Assembly: GCF_015832195.1 (NCBI RefSeq)
Contig: NC_052018.1
Location: 112,997,966 to 113,061,965, forward strand
DNA from: Motacilla alba alba
Taxonomy: Eukaryota; Chordata; Aves; Passeriformes; Motacillidae
Direction of reading: 5' to 3'
Length of the DNA: 64,000 nt
Part shown: piece after piece, positions 10,001-22,600 of the stretch
How positions within the stretch are numbered: position 1 is the stretch's first letter
Layout of the letters: every line of letters starts with the position of its first letter
Notes under the pieces: model-generated
Databases searched by the model: none
Told to the model about the DNA's origin: nothing
Seen by the model: the letters and a program-made list of their open reading frames with translations, nothing else
Program-made: the position numbers and the translations under genes

Positions 10001-13000
10001 GCAAGTCTTTTAAACGTGCATTAATATTAAATCCTCTGGAAAATTTCAAAATGTGACTTTGCTCCGAGTCCCCTGTGACAGGACATCACCCATGAGAAAG
10101 AATGAGAGGGGAGAATGTAGCTCAGCAAAGCTGACAGTTTAAACATCCCCAGAGAAAAATATAACCAAGGAAATTATTTTTGTGTATGTGCCGGGCTTGG
10201 GGGAGGAGGCTGGGTTTATTTTATTAAGCAAATGACCCATGGCACTTCTGCAAAGAGGAAGGCAGATTTTAGACAGCAAAACCGTGCATCTTACTTGGAA
10301 TCAGTGGTCTATGAAGACTGCTGGAAGTTACCACTTTTAAAAGATGCCTCAGTCCTGTGTTCAGTCCAGCTAAGCAACTAGGGCAGTCAACCCTGGGACT
10401 TTAATGGATGGATGGACATTGTCAGGAAGAAAAGAGCCTGGACTTTTCTACAGAGACTTGGAACATTTGGGGCAAGTGTTCCAAATTAAGAAAGAAAACA
10501 TTCCATGATTTACGTCAAAACTATAAAAATAAGCATTTTGCACAGCTCATGCTCTGACCGAAGTCAGCATCCAAAACATGCAAAAATTACTTTTAATTAC
10601 TCCAGCTCATGACAAATTAAATTCTCCATGGTGTTCCATGGCTGAAATGTCTGTCTTGTCCTGATTTTTTCCTGCAACCATTCCCAGACACAAGAGGTTC
10701 AGAACAATGCCATGATAGCCATCACAGAGGGCACAAGAGAGGGGGAAAGGAGAATGCAAAAGCATTATTTGTTGTCCTTACAATATTATTATAGTAATAT
10801 TAATGTATACTATGAGCCTCCCACAAAGCACCAGCTAAGCCTGTGGCCCTAGAGGACTGATGCTGCCTTAGAAATATGTGGACAAAAAAGGCAAGGAAGG
10901 GACAAGGGCTGTTCCTGTGATAATGTCCACACTGCCATGTGGTTTTTTAATAAATGAGGGTACAAATGAATGAAATTGTGGGGTGTTTTTCAAACTCAAA
11001 TCATGTTCTGCTGGCATCCAGAGTTGCTACAGGAGGATGCAGTGTTACTTCCTACACCTGATCTTCTGTGCAAGTGTTTAGTGGAATCATTGGTTTGTAA
11101 GGGATGAAAGAGGGTGGGTATGCCAGTCTGTGGGGTACTTACAGCTCCCCTAAGATGCTAGGGAGGATTCTCCTGCCAGCAGCACTTGGATGTTGCTCCC
11201 CAGGCTGAAAACATTCCTTTTGCTGCAAGGGCTCCTCCACAAGAAGTGCCAGGTGCAGAGTGAAGCCCTTGAAGGCATTCCCTTGACAGAAGGGTGATGC
11301 TGATTGGGAGTACAGCACCAGTTTGCAGTGTACTGCCTAAGAGAAAAGGCACTTCAGCTGGGGGAATAATTTGCAGTAATGAGGGTGAAAGCTAAACTTT
11401 GCAGCATAGCTCTTGTCAAACAAAAACATACCAAAGTCACAGTGAATTTCTGGAATACCTGACAGGCATTTCTATTGGGTAGGGCTCCATAACACACACT
11501 CGCTTCACAAGCCATTTGTTTTGCCTTCCAAACTGCCATTGTTGAGCTGATGCCACCAGAAGCTGGAAGGAAATGCGCCTGGAGCTCCTCCATCAGCACT
11601 TCTAATTTCCTTCCCCAAGGTGGGAGGAGTGGCACACAGAGAGAAAACTTGCGTGTGTGTGTCTCTATGGAGAACGCCAACGAGGCACCACAAATGAGCA
11701 TGATTGTTTATGCTGGGTTATCAGATGGTGTTGCTACCAAGAACTATGTGTGATTAGAAGAGGGGAAAAAAAAAAGAAACTTTATACTGAATTTTTGGTG
11801 CTAGAGTGGCTGGGTGTATCTGCTCTTGGCGTGTTGCTGGATTAGGAAGATGCATTCCTAGCACCCACAAGACCTCTCCTGGTGACCAAGGCCTCCAGGT
11901 GCTGCTGCAGGCTCCCGAAGTAGCAGAGCACGTGGCTGGGGTCCCAGCAGGGCTGCTCTGCTGCAGCTTGCACTGGGCTGAGTGCATGACTCTGTTTGCT
12001 GTAGCAGAGGTGACTCCAGGAGTCTCATGCTCTTCTGAGGGCTGCTGGGTTTTCATATGAGGTAAACCTTGGTCTGTACAGGATCTGACACTTCATTACA
12101 CCAAGAAATGCACCTGCATTCCCCACTGAAATCCTGGCATGGACATGCACAGCAAGCAGCAGCTTGGGTGTTGTGTCAGTGGCCCCTGGGGCAGGAAATC
12201 GCTGTGGTATCCCCACAGTGTGTACCGCTTTGTGAGGATGCAGAGCCACACCTTAACTCTGAGCACAGCTAGTGATTCCTGGGATAAGTGTCTTTGGCTT
12301 TTCCATAAGAAGGGCAGCTCAAGAAAGGGCTGCTCATCCCTTCACCTCAGCTGGGCTGACAACTTCATGCTTGTATGAAAAATGAATCTGGGGGAGAGGG
12401 CTGCTATGAAATAAACATCAGATGTGACAACCACACAGACTTAAGAGGAGAAATAGTGGTTTGGGGGTGAACAATAACCGACTGTGGCCAAAGAAAGAGG
12501 CAGGGAAAGAACCCATTGCGGATCTTCATTGGCATCCCATCCTCTTCTGCAGCGAAAGCTGGCATATTGCAGGACAGATGATTTCCCTGCCTGGTTTTTT
12601 TATAGTGCTTTACACTTCCCAGGAGTTGTTTCTATAAGACTGTAATAGAGCTGTCAAAATAACAGCTTGTGGTGGAGGATGCAGTCGCACCTCTCGGCTC
12701 CGTGCTGCCCTTCTCCTGCAGCACCTGCTGCAATGAATGGCTGCAGGACGAGGCCAAATGAAGGTGACACTGCCTGCGAGTGCAGGACATGGCTCAGCGC
12801 TCATTTGGCTGACCTTCCCAGCAGAGCCACGGCCTCAGGCCTCCCCAGCCTTTTGCACTCTAAGCCTGGCCCCAACGATGGGCTCCTTTGCCCCATGACC
12901 TGTGGAAGGTCTTTTGCACCTTCCAGCCTCAAGTTCTGCATCCTGCCCTTCCTGCCCCGCATTTTTGATCCAACCACACTGTGCAGGCAACACATGGAGC

Positions 13001-16000
13001 ACAGTCACAGCCAGCCAGCTGATGATGTGAGGTTATGGCAAGTATTATTCTAGTGCAGCTGGACAGGGCAATGAGGCTGGACTGGGACAAGATCTAGTCC
13101 CTGTCCACAGCAAAATGGCTATTGGGTAGGCTATGGAATGGCTATGGAATATATCTCAAGGAAGAACAGCCTCAGGACTACCTGGCAATGACTGCCTGGA
13201 GGGAGGCAGCATCTTGGTGCTGGGGTAATGATGGCTCTCCCATGCGTGGGGAAAAGAGTGCTAGGAAGTGTCCAGACCTGCTCCACCTGGGAATAATTGT
13301 GTAAAATCAAACGGGTGCAAAATCAGAGCAAAACATTAATGAAGGAACTGGAGTCCATCCACCCATGTCCATTTGCCTGGAGGCATCAGGATTTTTCTCC
13401 CTCCCTTTATCAGACATCTTTGGTACCCTACAGGTGCCTGCTTGCAAGGTCAGCATTTCCTATGCATGAGAGCAGTGGCTCTGCTGAAGATGAAGGCTGC
13501 ATGGATCCAACGTACCAGCTCAATCAGATGTTTAAGTATCTCTGCAGGAATGATCACTCTCATTTAATTTGCTGATTAGTGTTGTCATATCTATTTGTAG
13601 AATACAGTATAATTTATGGTGAGATCCCTGGAGGATCTTCACCAAATGCTACAAGTAATTGAATCTGCTGATTTCTAAAGGTCAGGTGAAAACTGAGCAC
13701 TATTATAACACAGATGAGGTGATGATGACACCAGGTAGCTTTATATTTCAAATGTAAAAACTTGAACTTACTGATCACTGCTGTGTGCCATCACTGTGGA
13801 AGATGAGTGAATAAGACAAGCAACCATAATGTTCATTTCCAACCCTGTCAGTAAAGCAATGCAGTTTCTGAAGAGAAGGAAAAGGGACTTACTTTTCCAA
13901 ATCAACAGCTAGGGGGGAAGAAGAATTTCAGAGAGGCGTGACTGGGGAAGCATCAGGAAATTGTTTGGGTGATTTTACTGAAGAAGTGGCTCACTGATGA
14001 ACTCTGAGGCTGAGTGCTGCTATTTCCAGTGCTGGCTCAGTACGATCCCCCGAGCTGGCACAGCTACTTTCCGTCTCTCTTCCAGAAAACAAGCAGATTT
14101 CCCTTATCAGCAAAACTAATTTTGTCTGGCTGACAAGTTATAAAAATTAAGTTTTTAATTTGTATTGTACAGTCTGGAGTTCACTTCTGCAGAAATGAGG
14201 GAGAAATGGAAGGAAGGTGGTCTGGAAAGTGGCAGGGACAATCAGCTTTTGAGGGCACCAGACTAAAGCAGCTCACTGAAGAAATGGTTTGGCCAAGGAA
14301 CAAGGGTACCAGCAACACAAAGCTCAAGCTGGGGTGCTGGTTTGCACTCAAAAATCTCCATGCTAATAACAAGTTGAGTTTTTTTCCCAATTAAACCAAA
14401 CTTTTTTTTTTTTTGTTTAAAGAAGAAAAGTATTTCTTCAGAACTAGGCTTTTGTTGTCAAACTTGTCTGGGCCCATTAGAAACTCCCCCAGCCTTCTGG
14501 AACACCACTAGTTCCCATCTGCTTCCCTCAAAGTAACAAAGTCAGTGGAGAGCTGGGCAGGAACCAAATTGGCAAGGCAAGGGGTGGGTTGAAACAGTGA
14601 CTAAATGTGGGATGTGTCTATCCCTAGGAAGCTGCTGCTAACCCAAGCACACTGTACGGTGTCTAACAGGCATTTATAGGCCATGCACCACTGACTTCTC
14701 CGGCAGCAACTCCTGCCTACAGGTGCTCTGCACAGGGCAACACTGTGCTGAGGTCATAAATTTTGTGGTGAAATGCCTAATAAAAAGGGTAAATGCATGT
14801 TTGCTTGTAAAAGCCCTTCCCCAGAATGGATTAAACAAGTTATCCTGTGCTTTTTCACTGCAGAAATATGTCTATGCTGCAAACTTTCTTCTTTAGCTGC
14901 TCTGTTAATCATCAACCTAGAACACTGCAGGCTACAAGAGCTGCCAGGACAAAAACCTGAAGCTTTAAGCTCAGGAAAGACTTAAATACCCACCTCACTT
15001 TACATAGCCTGGTGACAGCAGAATGGATGTGCCTAAGGCTGAGTGCTCCCATGCTCCCATGGATCAGGGCCTAAATACACATGGACACTTCAAACAGAGG
15101 CATCTGTCTGCAAAAACTTCCTCTCCTTGGAGGAGGCTTCTCTCACAGCTCCTGCGTGGGTGTCGGGGCACATAAATCCCCCAGACTTTGTTGTTCTGCC
15201 AGCAAGCAGGACAGAGGAGCAGTAAAAAACCTGCCAGGTCAGTTAGAAACCAGCTGAGTCACAATGCTGCAACAGGGCCACCTGAAAATAAACAGGCCAA
15301 CAACAAAAGCCGCACAGGGGCCAAGTCAGAAGCCTGACTCTGGGTGGGTGCAGGTTTGTCTGCTGCAGTGGCTCTGGCACTGTGGAAGCTCCCGACTGCT
15401 TCCCTGCATGCCTCCCTTTATGCAAACCCAGGGCCTGGCAAAGCTTGGTACCCCGTCACCTGCTGCGCAGCACACAAGTGGAGTTGAATACTTGGAAAAA
15501 CAGCACCAGAGCAAGGACCCTACAAGGTACCTTCAGCAGGAACCCTCTTCTCTGTCCCCAGCATGGCTCCCCTTAGGGTGACAGCGGGCTCCACTGATTA
15601 CAAGGGTATGCCAGCCCACGTGCACCAAACGGGGACCTGTGAGGCTATTTTGGTGCTCTCTGGGGGGAAAGCCAGGGCACGCAAACATGGATAAATAACC
15701 GCTCCCGGTTCTGGGTCTCTTATATAAGGTGATGATTATAGAAACTGCGGTGTACAAGGGGGTGGAAAGGGATGCAAAGATCAGAGTTTTTAAAGGAAAG
15801 TAGGTCTGGGTGTTGAGGGGGGAAATGGAAATTACCAGCCTTCCTTGAGGCTTGATGAAACCAAAGAAGGTGGTGCTGTATGGTAGCGATGTCCTGGCCA
15901 CAGATAAGACATGAGCGTCTTGTGCTGGGGAAGAGCCGCTCAAAGACTTTATATAGATCTTCTCTTCTGGATGAGCTGATGTATGGCACTGTCAGCTGAG

Positions 16001-17540
16001 CACAGTGCTGGGAATAAATGATTTAATAGCAAAAATGGCTTCCAAAGAGAGCTGGGAGAGTATTGTCCCAAAGTAACCAACATTCATGTTCCTTCACAAG
16101 CACAAACTACAACTGAACTATCGCAGATGTGTAGAAAGCAATTTTGTAGCCATCCTGACACTTATGGTTGGTTGATTGGTTAATGAAGAATTTTTCACTA
16201 TATAGTTTCCTTTCTTTTAAGCTTACTGAAGAATGCAAGATTAATACTCAGGATACTTTTTAATCCTAATCAGAAATGAAGCTGCTTACAAACTAGGTTT
16301 AAGCATCTTTAAATCCTTATCATAGAGGGGCTGGGTTTGGGCTGCGTTAAGACAGGCTGCTATTTCATTCAGAATTGTTAAGAGAAAAACAGGGGAGGGT
16401 TTCAAAAAAGGAGTTTTCAGGACTTCATAAGGGGTTTCATAAAGCACTAAACATTACACACAGATATTTGCCATCTCCTCCTCTTTTAAACACAGACTGT
16501 AACTCACCGGTTCCCTAAGCTGCAATTTATTTTCTTATAGCCAGGTTGTGAAAGCTGTGGGAATGGAAGTGATCTGTTGTTCTAATCTGTACTGAGAGTA
16601 CCAAAGCCCTCTATGTGTTCAGCCTGATTGTGGTGGCAAGGTGTGCACTTACAGATTCACTGGTGAGTGTCTGGAGGTTACTCTTCAATGCGTGCTCTTT
16701 ATGATCTGACCAGAGTCATACACTAAAGAGCAGACGTCTCGCAGCAGTGTAATTCTGAGTTATGCTGCCTGAGCTGCATTTCTCTCCCTGTTGGGTTCCT
16801 GATTGCTGTACCAGGAGCAGCATCACAACTTCTTTCACGAAGTGGGTTTTGGTGCACGGCCACTGGAAAGTCTCCTTTGGAAAAGTCGTTGTGCTCATGT
16901 AAGACACTGGTTTGGAGCAGGGCTGTAACACAGTGGGATGGATCTGGGAAGATAATCAGTGTACTGCATGATAGGGATACTGCCTGGATGCCATTCAAGC
17001 TTCTGTATCTCTCATTCCCAGTACACATCCACGTTTGGCATATACTCCACGGGTGAATTCACACAAGGACACAGAGACAATCCTCCTGGATGTTTTTGGT
17101 GCCTCCCTTCCTTGGGGCCAAGTCTGCTCTCACTGCAATTAGCAGAAGCTTGTGTTGCAGTTCTTGTGCGTAAGCCTTGCTCAGCTGAGCAGTGTCCCTG
17201 ACCTCAGTGGGGCTCCTTGTGTGCCTAATTTAGGGCTGGAATTTGCCAGCACCCACCGGGATGCTGGTAAGACCTACTCAGTCTCTAGACCTGCTGTTTT
17301 AGATCATCCCAAAGACTGCCCCTGATGGGCACTGCCAGAGGGAGCCCACAACACAGACAGGAGCCAGATCTGCTGGATGGTCCCAGCTGTGCAGTGCACC
17401 TCAGTCTGAGGGCATTCCATGGCTCAAAGGGGCACTCATGCTTCTAGTGGCAGCACATAAGGACAGAGAGATGAACATGGGTTTATGGCACAGCGTTTTC
17501 ATGAGGCAGGATTGATAAATGAGAAGCAAAAGTGTCTCTG
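4073..17540. other. Intergenic DNA between PLCB1 and PLCB4, part 1
   Basis: No exon, RNA gene or recent transposable element could be supported. The longest open frames (170 codons on the minus strand at 4122-4634; 183 codons on the plus strand at 5218-5769) are in GC-richer DNA. They match no family I recognise and overlap open frames on the opposite strand, so I treat them as chance. Other content: an AT-rich near-palindrome at about 10785-10810, a T-run at 14402-14414, and a patch with two minus-strand TATA-like boxes around 15720-15960 (see findings). Confidence 0.6.
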
Positions 17541-17541
17541 G
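17535..17541. repeat. Target-site duplication, left copy
   Basis: TCTCTGG is repeated exactly at 17961-17967 on the other side of the LTR. ERVK-type elements usually make 6-bp duplications, so one of the seven bases may be a coincidental match or belong to the LTR. Confidence 0.7.
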
Positions 17542-17960
17542 TATTGTATTTGCAGGATTCCCAGATGAAGGAAGGAAGGATGCATCTGACTCCATGTTCT
17601 TAGAAGGCTAATTTATTATTTTATGATACTATGTTATATTAAAGAATGCTATACTGAACTATACTAAAGCATACAGAAAGGATATAGACAGAAGGCTAAA
17701 AGATAATAATGAAAACTCGTGACTCCTTCCAGAGTCCCGACACAGCCTGATCCTGATTGGCCATTGAGTCAAACAACTCACACCAGAAACCAATGAAACA
17801 ATCACTTGTTGGATAAACAATCTCCAAACACATCCCAAAGCAGCACAACACAGGAGAAGCAAACGAGACCATTATCATTTTCCTATTTCTCTGAGGCTTC
17901 TCAGCTTCCCAGGAGAAGAATCCCGGGCAAAGAGATTTTTCAGAAAATATGACTGCCACA
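17541..17960 (-). mobile_element. Solo LTR of an endogenous retrovirus (passerine type)
   Basis: About 420 bp, read on the minus strand. It begins TGTGGCAGTCATATTTTC (complement of the 17960 end) and runs down to 17541/17542. It matches a long terminal repeat I remember as very common in songbird genomes: CCAGGAGAAG, ATGGCCAATCAGG-like and AGGAGTCACGAG segments in that order, then a TATAGTATAG-like AT-rich part. The minus-strand poly(A) signal AATAAA lies at 17612-17617. A perfect 7-bp repeat TCTCTGG flanks it (17535-17541 and 17961-17967), the expected footprint of integration. No internal retroviral genes are present, so this is a solo LTR left by recombination between two LTRs. The 3' terminus (plus-strand TATTGT) has lost the canonical end. 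Family name is not certain. Confidence 0.8.
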
Positions 17961-17967
17961 TCTCTGG
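17961..17967. repeat. Target-site duplication, right copy
   Basis: TCTCTGG, identical to 17535-17541. It directly follows the CA end of the LTR. Confidence 0.7.
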
Positions 17968-18691
17968 GGCACAGGTAAAGATGCACTGACACTGCTTTTA
18001 CAGGTTATGGGTTGCTAGGACCGATTGTCACCCTTCCCTCCTGCAAGGCTGCAAAGGGAAGAGCTAAGGCAGCAAATCCTGCTCTTGTTTTGGCTTCCTT
18101 CACGTGCCTGCTAAGGCGTTGCTGTGTGAAAATCCTGGCAGGGGGTGGGAAATGCCGTGTGTGTTGGAGCTGAACAAGTTCCTGTGTGTTTAGCAGTTGT
18201 GGTGTCCTTGTTTGCTCTTTCCTGTGAGGCGTGTGAATGGAGTCCTTTGTACATCAGGACATGTGGTAGTGCCCAGGTACTCCTTGAACAGAAAGGAATA
18301 TTTGTGCAGTGGCCGCTGAGCCATGGAGATGGTAGAAGCAGGTGCCTTGTCTACATTTCATAGGAAAATGGAGTATATTTTATTGAATAAATCAAGGCTT
18401 TGTTAGCTAGGCCACCTTATTCCTGCAGGGAATCCGTAGGAAGGATTTATATTAAGTGTTCTCTGATGATAATGATGCTTTTAAAATAGAATTCAGAATA
18501 TTATGCCACCTAAATCTTGATAGCCCATTCCTTTAGCTCTGAAATACTAATGCAAGGTGTATCTTGTACTCCATATTTCATGGCTGCTCCAATTTCTTTT
18601 CTTTTTGAGCTATATATTAATGTGGAGTTAGAGGCTTTATCTCCACAGCTACACAGTCCCCCTCACAGCCACTCCAGACATGCAATTTAGC

Positions 18692-18718
18692 AAAAAAAAA
18701 AAAAAAAAAAAAAAAAAA
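18692..18718 (+). repeat. A27 homopolymer tract
   Basis: Twenty-seven uninterrupted adenines. The preceding 150 bases resemble no gene or retroelement I know, and no flanking duplication is obvious, so there is no support for a retrocopy. Confidence 0.9.
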
Positions 18719-19584
18719 GCTTGCTTTGTTCCTCAGCATTATATGGTGTAATCAGGAGAATGAATAGAGATGCCAGAAAGATTTATGACTTGATTTTTTT
18801 CAGAGATGGAGAGGACAACTAATACACAATATTGATTTCATGAGAAGCTGGGGATCCTCAAATCAGAGAAGCATTTTTTTTCCATATCCACTTTGGAAAT
18901 ATCACCCTTAATGAAGTGGGTTTTTAAGACGCTAAAGGATAAATAGGGAAAATTTTCAAGATGGACTGCTTTTTTCTTTCCCAAAACATGAAGATATGCT
19001 TTGATAATCTAGAATACAGCAGGATTTGGCACTCATTGGCATTTGGCATCCTACCCAATGTTAATCCACCCTTCAGAAAATGTGCCATAACCTCACTACC
19101 CCTGAAGCATTATTTCACTGAAAATGTTTGGTTTTTTTTTTAAATCACCTAAAAGTGCAGCATTTATGGACATTCATAAAATAAACCGGAACTCAGCATT
19201 TCAGTTTCAAATCAAACTCCTAGCTGTTTTAAACTCTCTCTTTCAAAAGTGCAACTGAATACAGTTCTCTTTTTAACTATCCTAAATACAAATGCAACCA
19301 CTTCGTGGCATCTCTTTTTTTCGGCTGGGTTTATGATATTTCTTGAGATCAGCTTTTGGTTCCAAAGGGGCGGGAAGCTGCTCCGCTCCCACCTCCGAGA
19401 TACTGAGCCTGCAGTCTAATTAGGCTCTTTCCATCTTTCTTGGCTGTTCCCTGCTACAGTAGGGACAAATTTAGCAAAAACCTCCAGCTGTGCTGAGACT
19501 GTGGAAGGAGTTGAGGCTTGGGGTTAGAGCTTGAATTGCCTGTAACCTCTTATTTCCTACCCTGTCTGCCTCTGAATGGCAGCT

Positions 19585-19602
19585 ATGCAAATTATATGCA
19601 TA
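19585..19602 (+). promoter_or_regulatory. Octamer motif with adjacent POU-like palindrome
   Basis: ATGCAAAT (19585-19592), the exact Oct/POU-domain octamer, is followed two bases later by TATGCATA (19595-19602), a palindromic POU half-site arrangement. Together they could bind a POU dimer. They lie in non-repetitive DNA about 19 kb upstream of the PLCB4 promoter. Enhancer function is inference. Confidence 0.35.
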
Positions 19603-22600
19603 CGCTTTCTACTGTAGCTTGGTTTTACGGGGGCTTTCACTGCAGTGGGTGAACTTTGAACAAAACATTTTAAGCTGGTAACTTTAATCAGTGCAATTTT
19701 TTCATATTTTTTCCTTGCAAAACCAGGTTCTTCAATGTCCCTTGTAATTCAGCACTTGTTAGGTACTGCTGGTTTCCTAGGGATGACGTGCTGTTGTTTA
19801 AATCACAAAGGTGAATACAAATGTAAGGCAATATCCTGTCTACCAAATGTGCGGATGAACAGCTCCTAGGCAAGCTGCAAATGCAACTTAGTTTCCATTC
19901 TTCTTCCAATTCCTGGAAAAAAGATCTGCACAAAGAATGGGGCTCTGAAAATACCAGTCTGAAACCAGCTGTAATCAAAGTCACCTACTGTAGCCCTACA
20001 GCTCTGGACCTCTGTGCCTTCAGAAATTAAAACCCCCGTGCCTATTTATTTTTTTAATTAATATTTAATAATAGTAAAAGCATGATTTCCATGTTGGAAG
20101 AGGGTTTCTTCCTAACAAAATCTTTCTTTTGAGGCAACTCAGAGTACTTGCCTGTCTCTGTTGGATGCTGCCCAGAGCCATGGCCAGACCATAGGATCCT
20201 ACAGCATCTCTTGGCTTCTGGAGTCAAGTGAACCCCTTGTTCTCTCCCTGGTGTGTGTGTCCTGCACATCCCTGATCCAGCCTCACAACCCAAATCCTGG
20301 GGCACCCAGCACCACAGAGTTAGCCAACACACCTTTGTCTCCCAGTCTAAGCGCAAGTGTAATAATTTCTGTGGTTTATACCTACCTTCTAAAAGCATAA
20401 ATAACTGCTATCAGCTCCTGGGTCTACGGGGCAGCACAGCAGAGTGCTAATGAGACCTGCTCCTTGCTACCAGTTCAGCTCTGTGCGGGCCGATAGGTGT
20501 TAACCCGAATTTTAATCTGCTGGCAATGAACACTTTATTATTTAGCTGTGCCTAGGGGATCAGCAGGTTTGCGCACCACACGCAGCGTGCTCAGGTGGAA
20601 GCTGAGCTTGTGGGTGAGCATTTAGGAGAGAAAAGACAGTTCTCAGATTCTGCTGATTGCCAGCAATGCAATGGAGACTGAAGCTCTTTTTCTCCATCAT
20701 CTACACAAAGATGTACTACTACTGTTCTTGCTAGGATGAGCTGGAAGGTATTTCTGTTTGGATGGAGGAGTCAAAAAGAGAGCAAAGAAGTGTCAGCCTC
20801 CAAAATGTGCTTCATAAAAACATGCATATAGCACACACACCAGATGCTTGTACCACAAACTGGTGTGGAACTGATCCAGCTCTCCTTGGCCATCCCAAGG
20901 ATATCAGTATGAAAGGCAGATGCAAGGGACACAAATCTTTCCTTTCCTTGTTTTTATCTGGCTTATTTTAATCTGCTTGCCTAAATTAGCCAGAGGTGCT
21001 GTTAGTCAACAGCACATCACCAGTTTGTGTGAGCAGGGCCTTGGGGCTTTCTGTCCTGTGTCTGAAGAAAGGCACATTAGCATGAGAGATACAGGGAGTT
21101 TATTAGACACTGATACTTCATGGTTCTCTCCCAGCTCTATTAGTGATCCAGTCACCAGCTCCTGTCTCTCTCCTTGTTCTACAATCCCACACACTCCTGC
21201 TATTGTGTCTGCTGCACCTCTGATTCACAAAGCTTCTTCCTTCAACTCCAAATCACTTTTGCAGAGTAACTCCTGGTAAGAAAATCTTTAAACCTATTTA
21301 ATAAGACTATGGCCAGTGCAAGTGTGGGGCAACAGATGTTTAAAGGGAAAGGAATAAAGGAAAGTTTTAATATAAAGAGAACCCATCAAAGGTTCTTAAA
21401 AAGAAATTGCTAAAGATGTTGCACAAGTGACTTACTGCACACATCTGTGGTTTTTTAAATTGTCTTTTATGTTTTTCAACAACATTTTAATTAAAGGCTT
21501 TATTAGCAAGTGCCTCATTATAAAAGACTGACATTTTTTATTATTTTCTACTCCATAATTTTTACAAGTGACTTTCTACAAATGTTTTGCTCTAAAAGGT
21601 CAGTGTGGGAGAAAGTAAGAAGGAAGTAACAGTGTTAAATCAGGCATGCAAAAGGTGTGATGTGAGGCATAGCTTGTTTTAATGAATTTTGTTCACTAAG
21701 TGAGTCTGATTTCTGGTCACAGCAATTTTGGTGCATTGATTTCCAGCCCCACACTTGCCTGGTAAACAAGGTCTCATCACAGGCCCTGGTTTGTGTCAGT
21801 AAGCCCTCTCTGCTCAGGCAAATCAAATATTTTCATCTCCAGCTCCTCACAGCTTTCGTGCTGGGCTGCACGCAGGGCTCTAAAGGAAGCAGCTCCGAGC
21901 TGCAGGGCAGGGCAGAGCCTGAAGGGGCTCACGTCCCCATCGGTGCTCCTGGGCCGGGGGCTCCCTGTGCCAGGGCCCTGTGCCAGCTGTCTGCAGCTGC
22001 ACAGCCTCTCCCTTTGCCCCTGGGCCAGCCCCGCCTGTGCCGGGCTGCAGCACAGGGGGCAGGAGGAAGGCTGGCTGCAGCAGCAGGATGCTCAGGGCAG
22101 GCCAGGCTGTGCCTGGTTCCTGCTCTAAGGATGTCTCACTGCTTACTCCGTGCTCACACCTTGGCTGATGAACATCTAGCCTTTGCTTTTTCTGAATGTT
22201 CTGAAGACTTCTAAAATTTTCAGATATAGCAATCAAGCCACTGAGCAACTGGAGTCAAAACCTTAAATTTAGATCTGATGGGGAAGCAAAATTCTGAATA
22301 CAAACTGCTGCTGCTGCTCTGTTGCTTGTGGATTTAGATTGCTGTCTTTAAGTGCCTTTGCAGGTTGCTCACAAAGTAACACAAGCTATAAGAAAAACCT
22401 CCATGCAACCTCAAAAAATAAGAATAAGCTCCTGTTCCCCCCAGTTCAGCCCATCAGCCACTGCTCTTCACCATTCCTGTGGCCAGTTGTCCCATGACTA
22501 CACTGTGTGTACTGAGCCAGTGCTGATGTCTCAGCTGTAAGTAACACCCAGTATGGGAGCACTGCATATATTTAAAGTGTGCAAGGACCCAGCAGATATT

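Noticed and set aside
18550..18718. Processed retrocopy ending in A27
   Set aside because: Upstream sequence resembles no transcript, and no target duplication or poly(A) signal is placed correctly. Processed retrocopies are also rare in birds.
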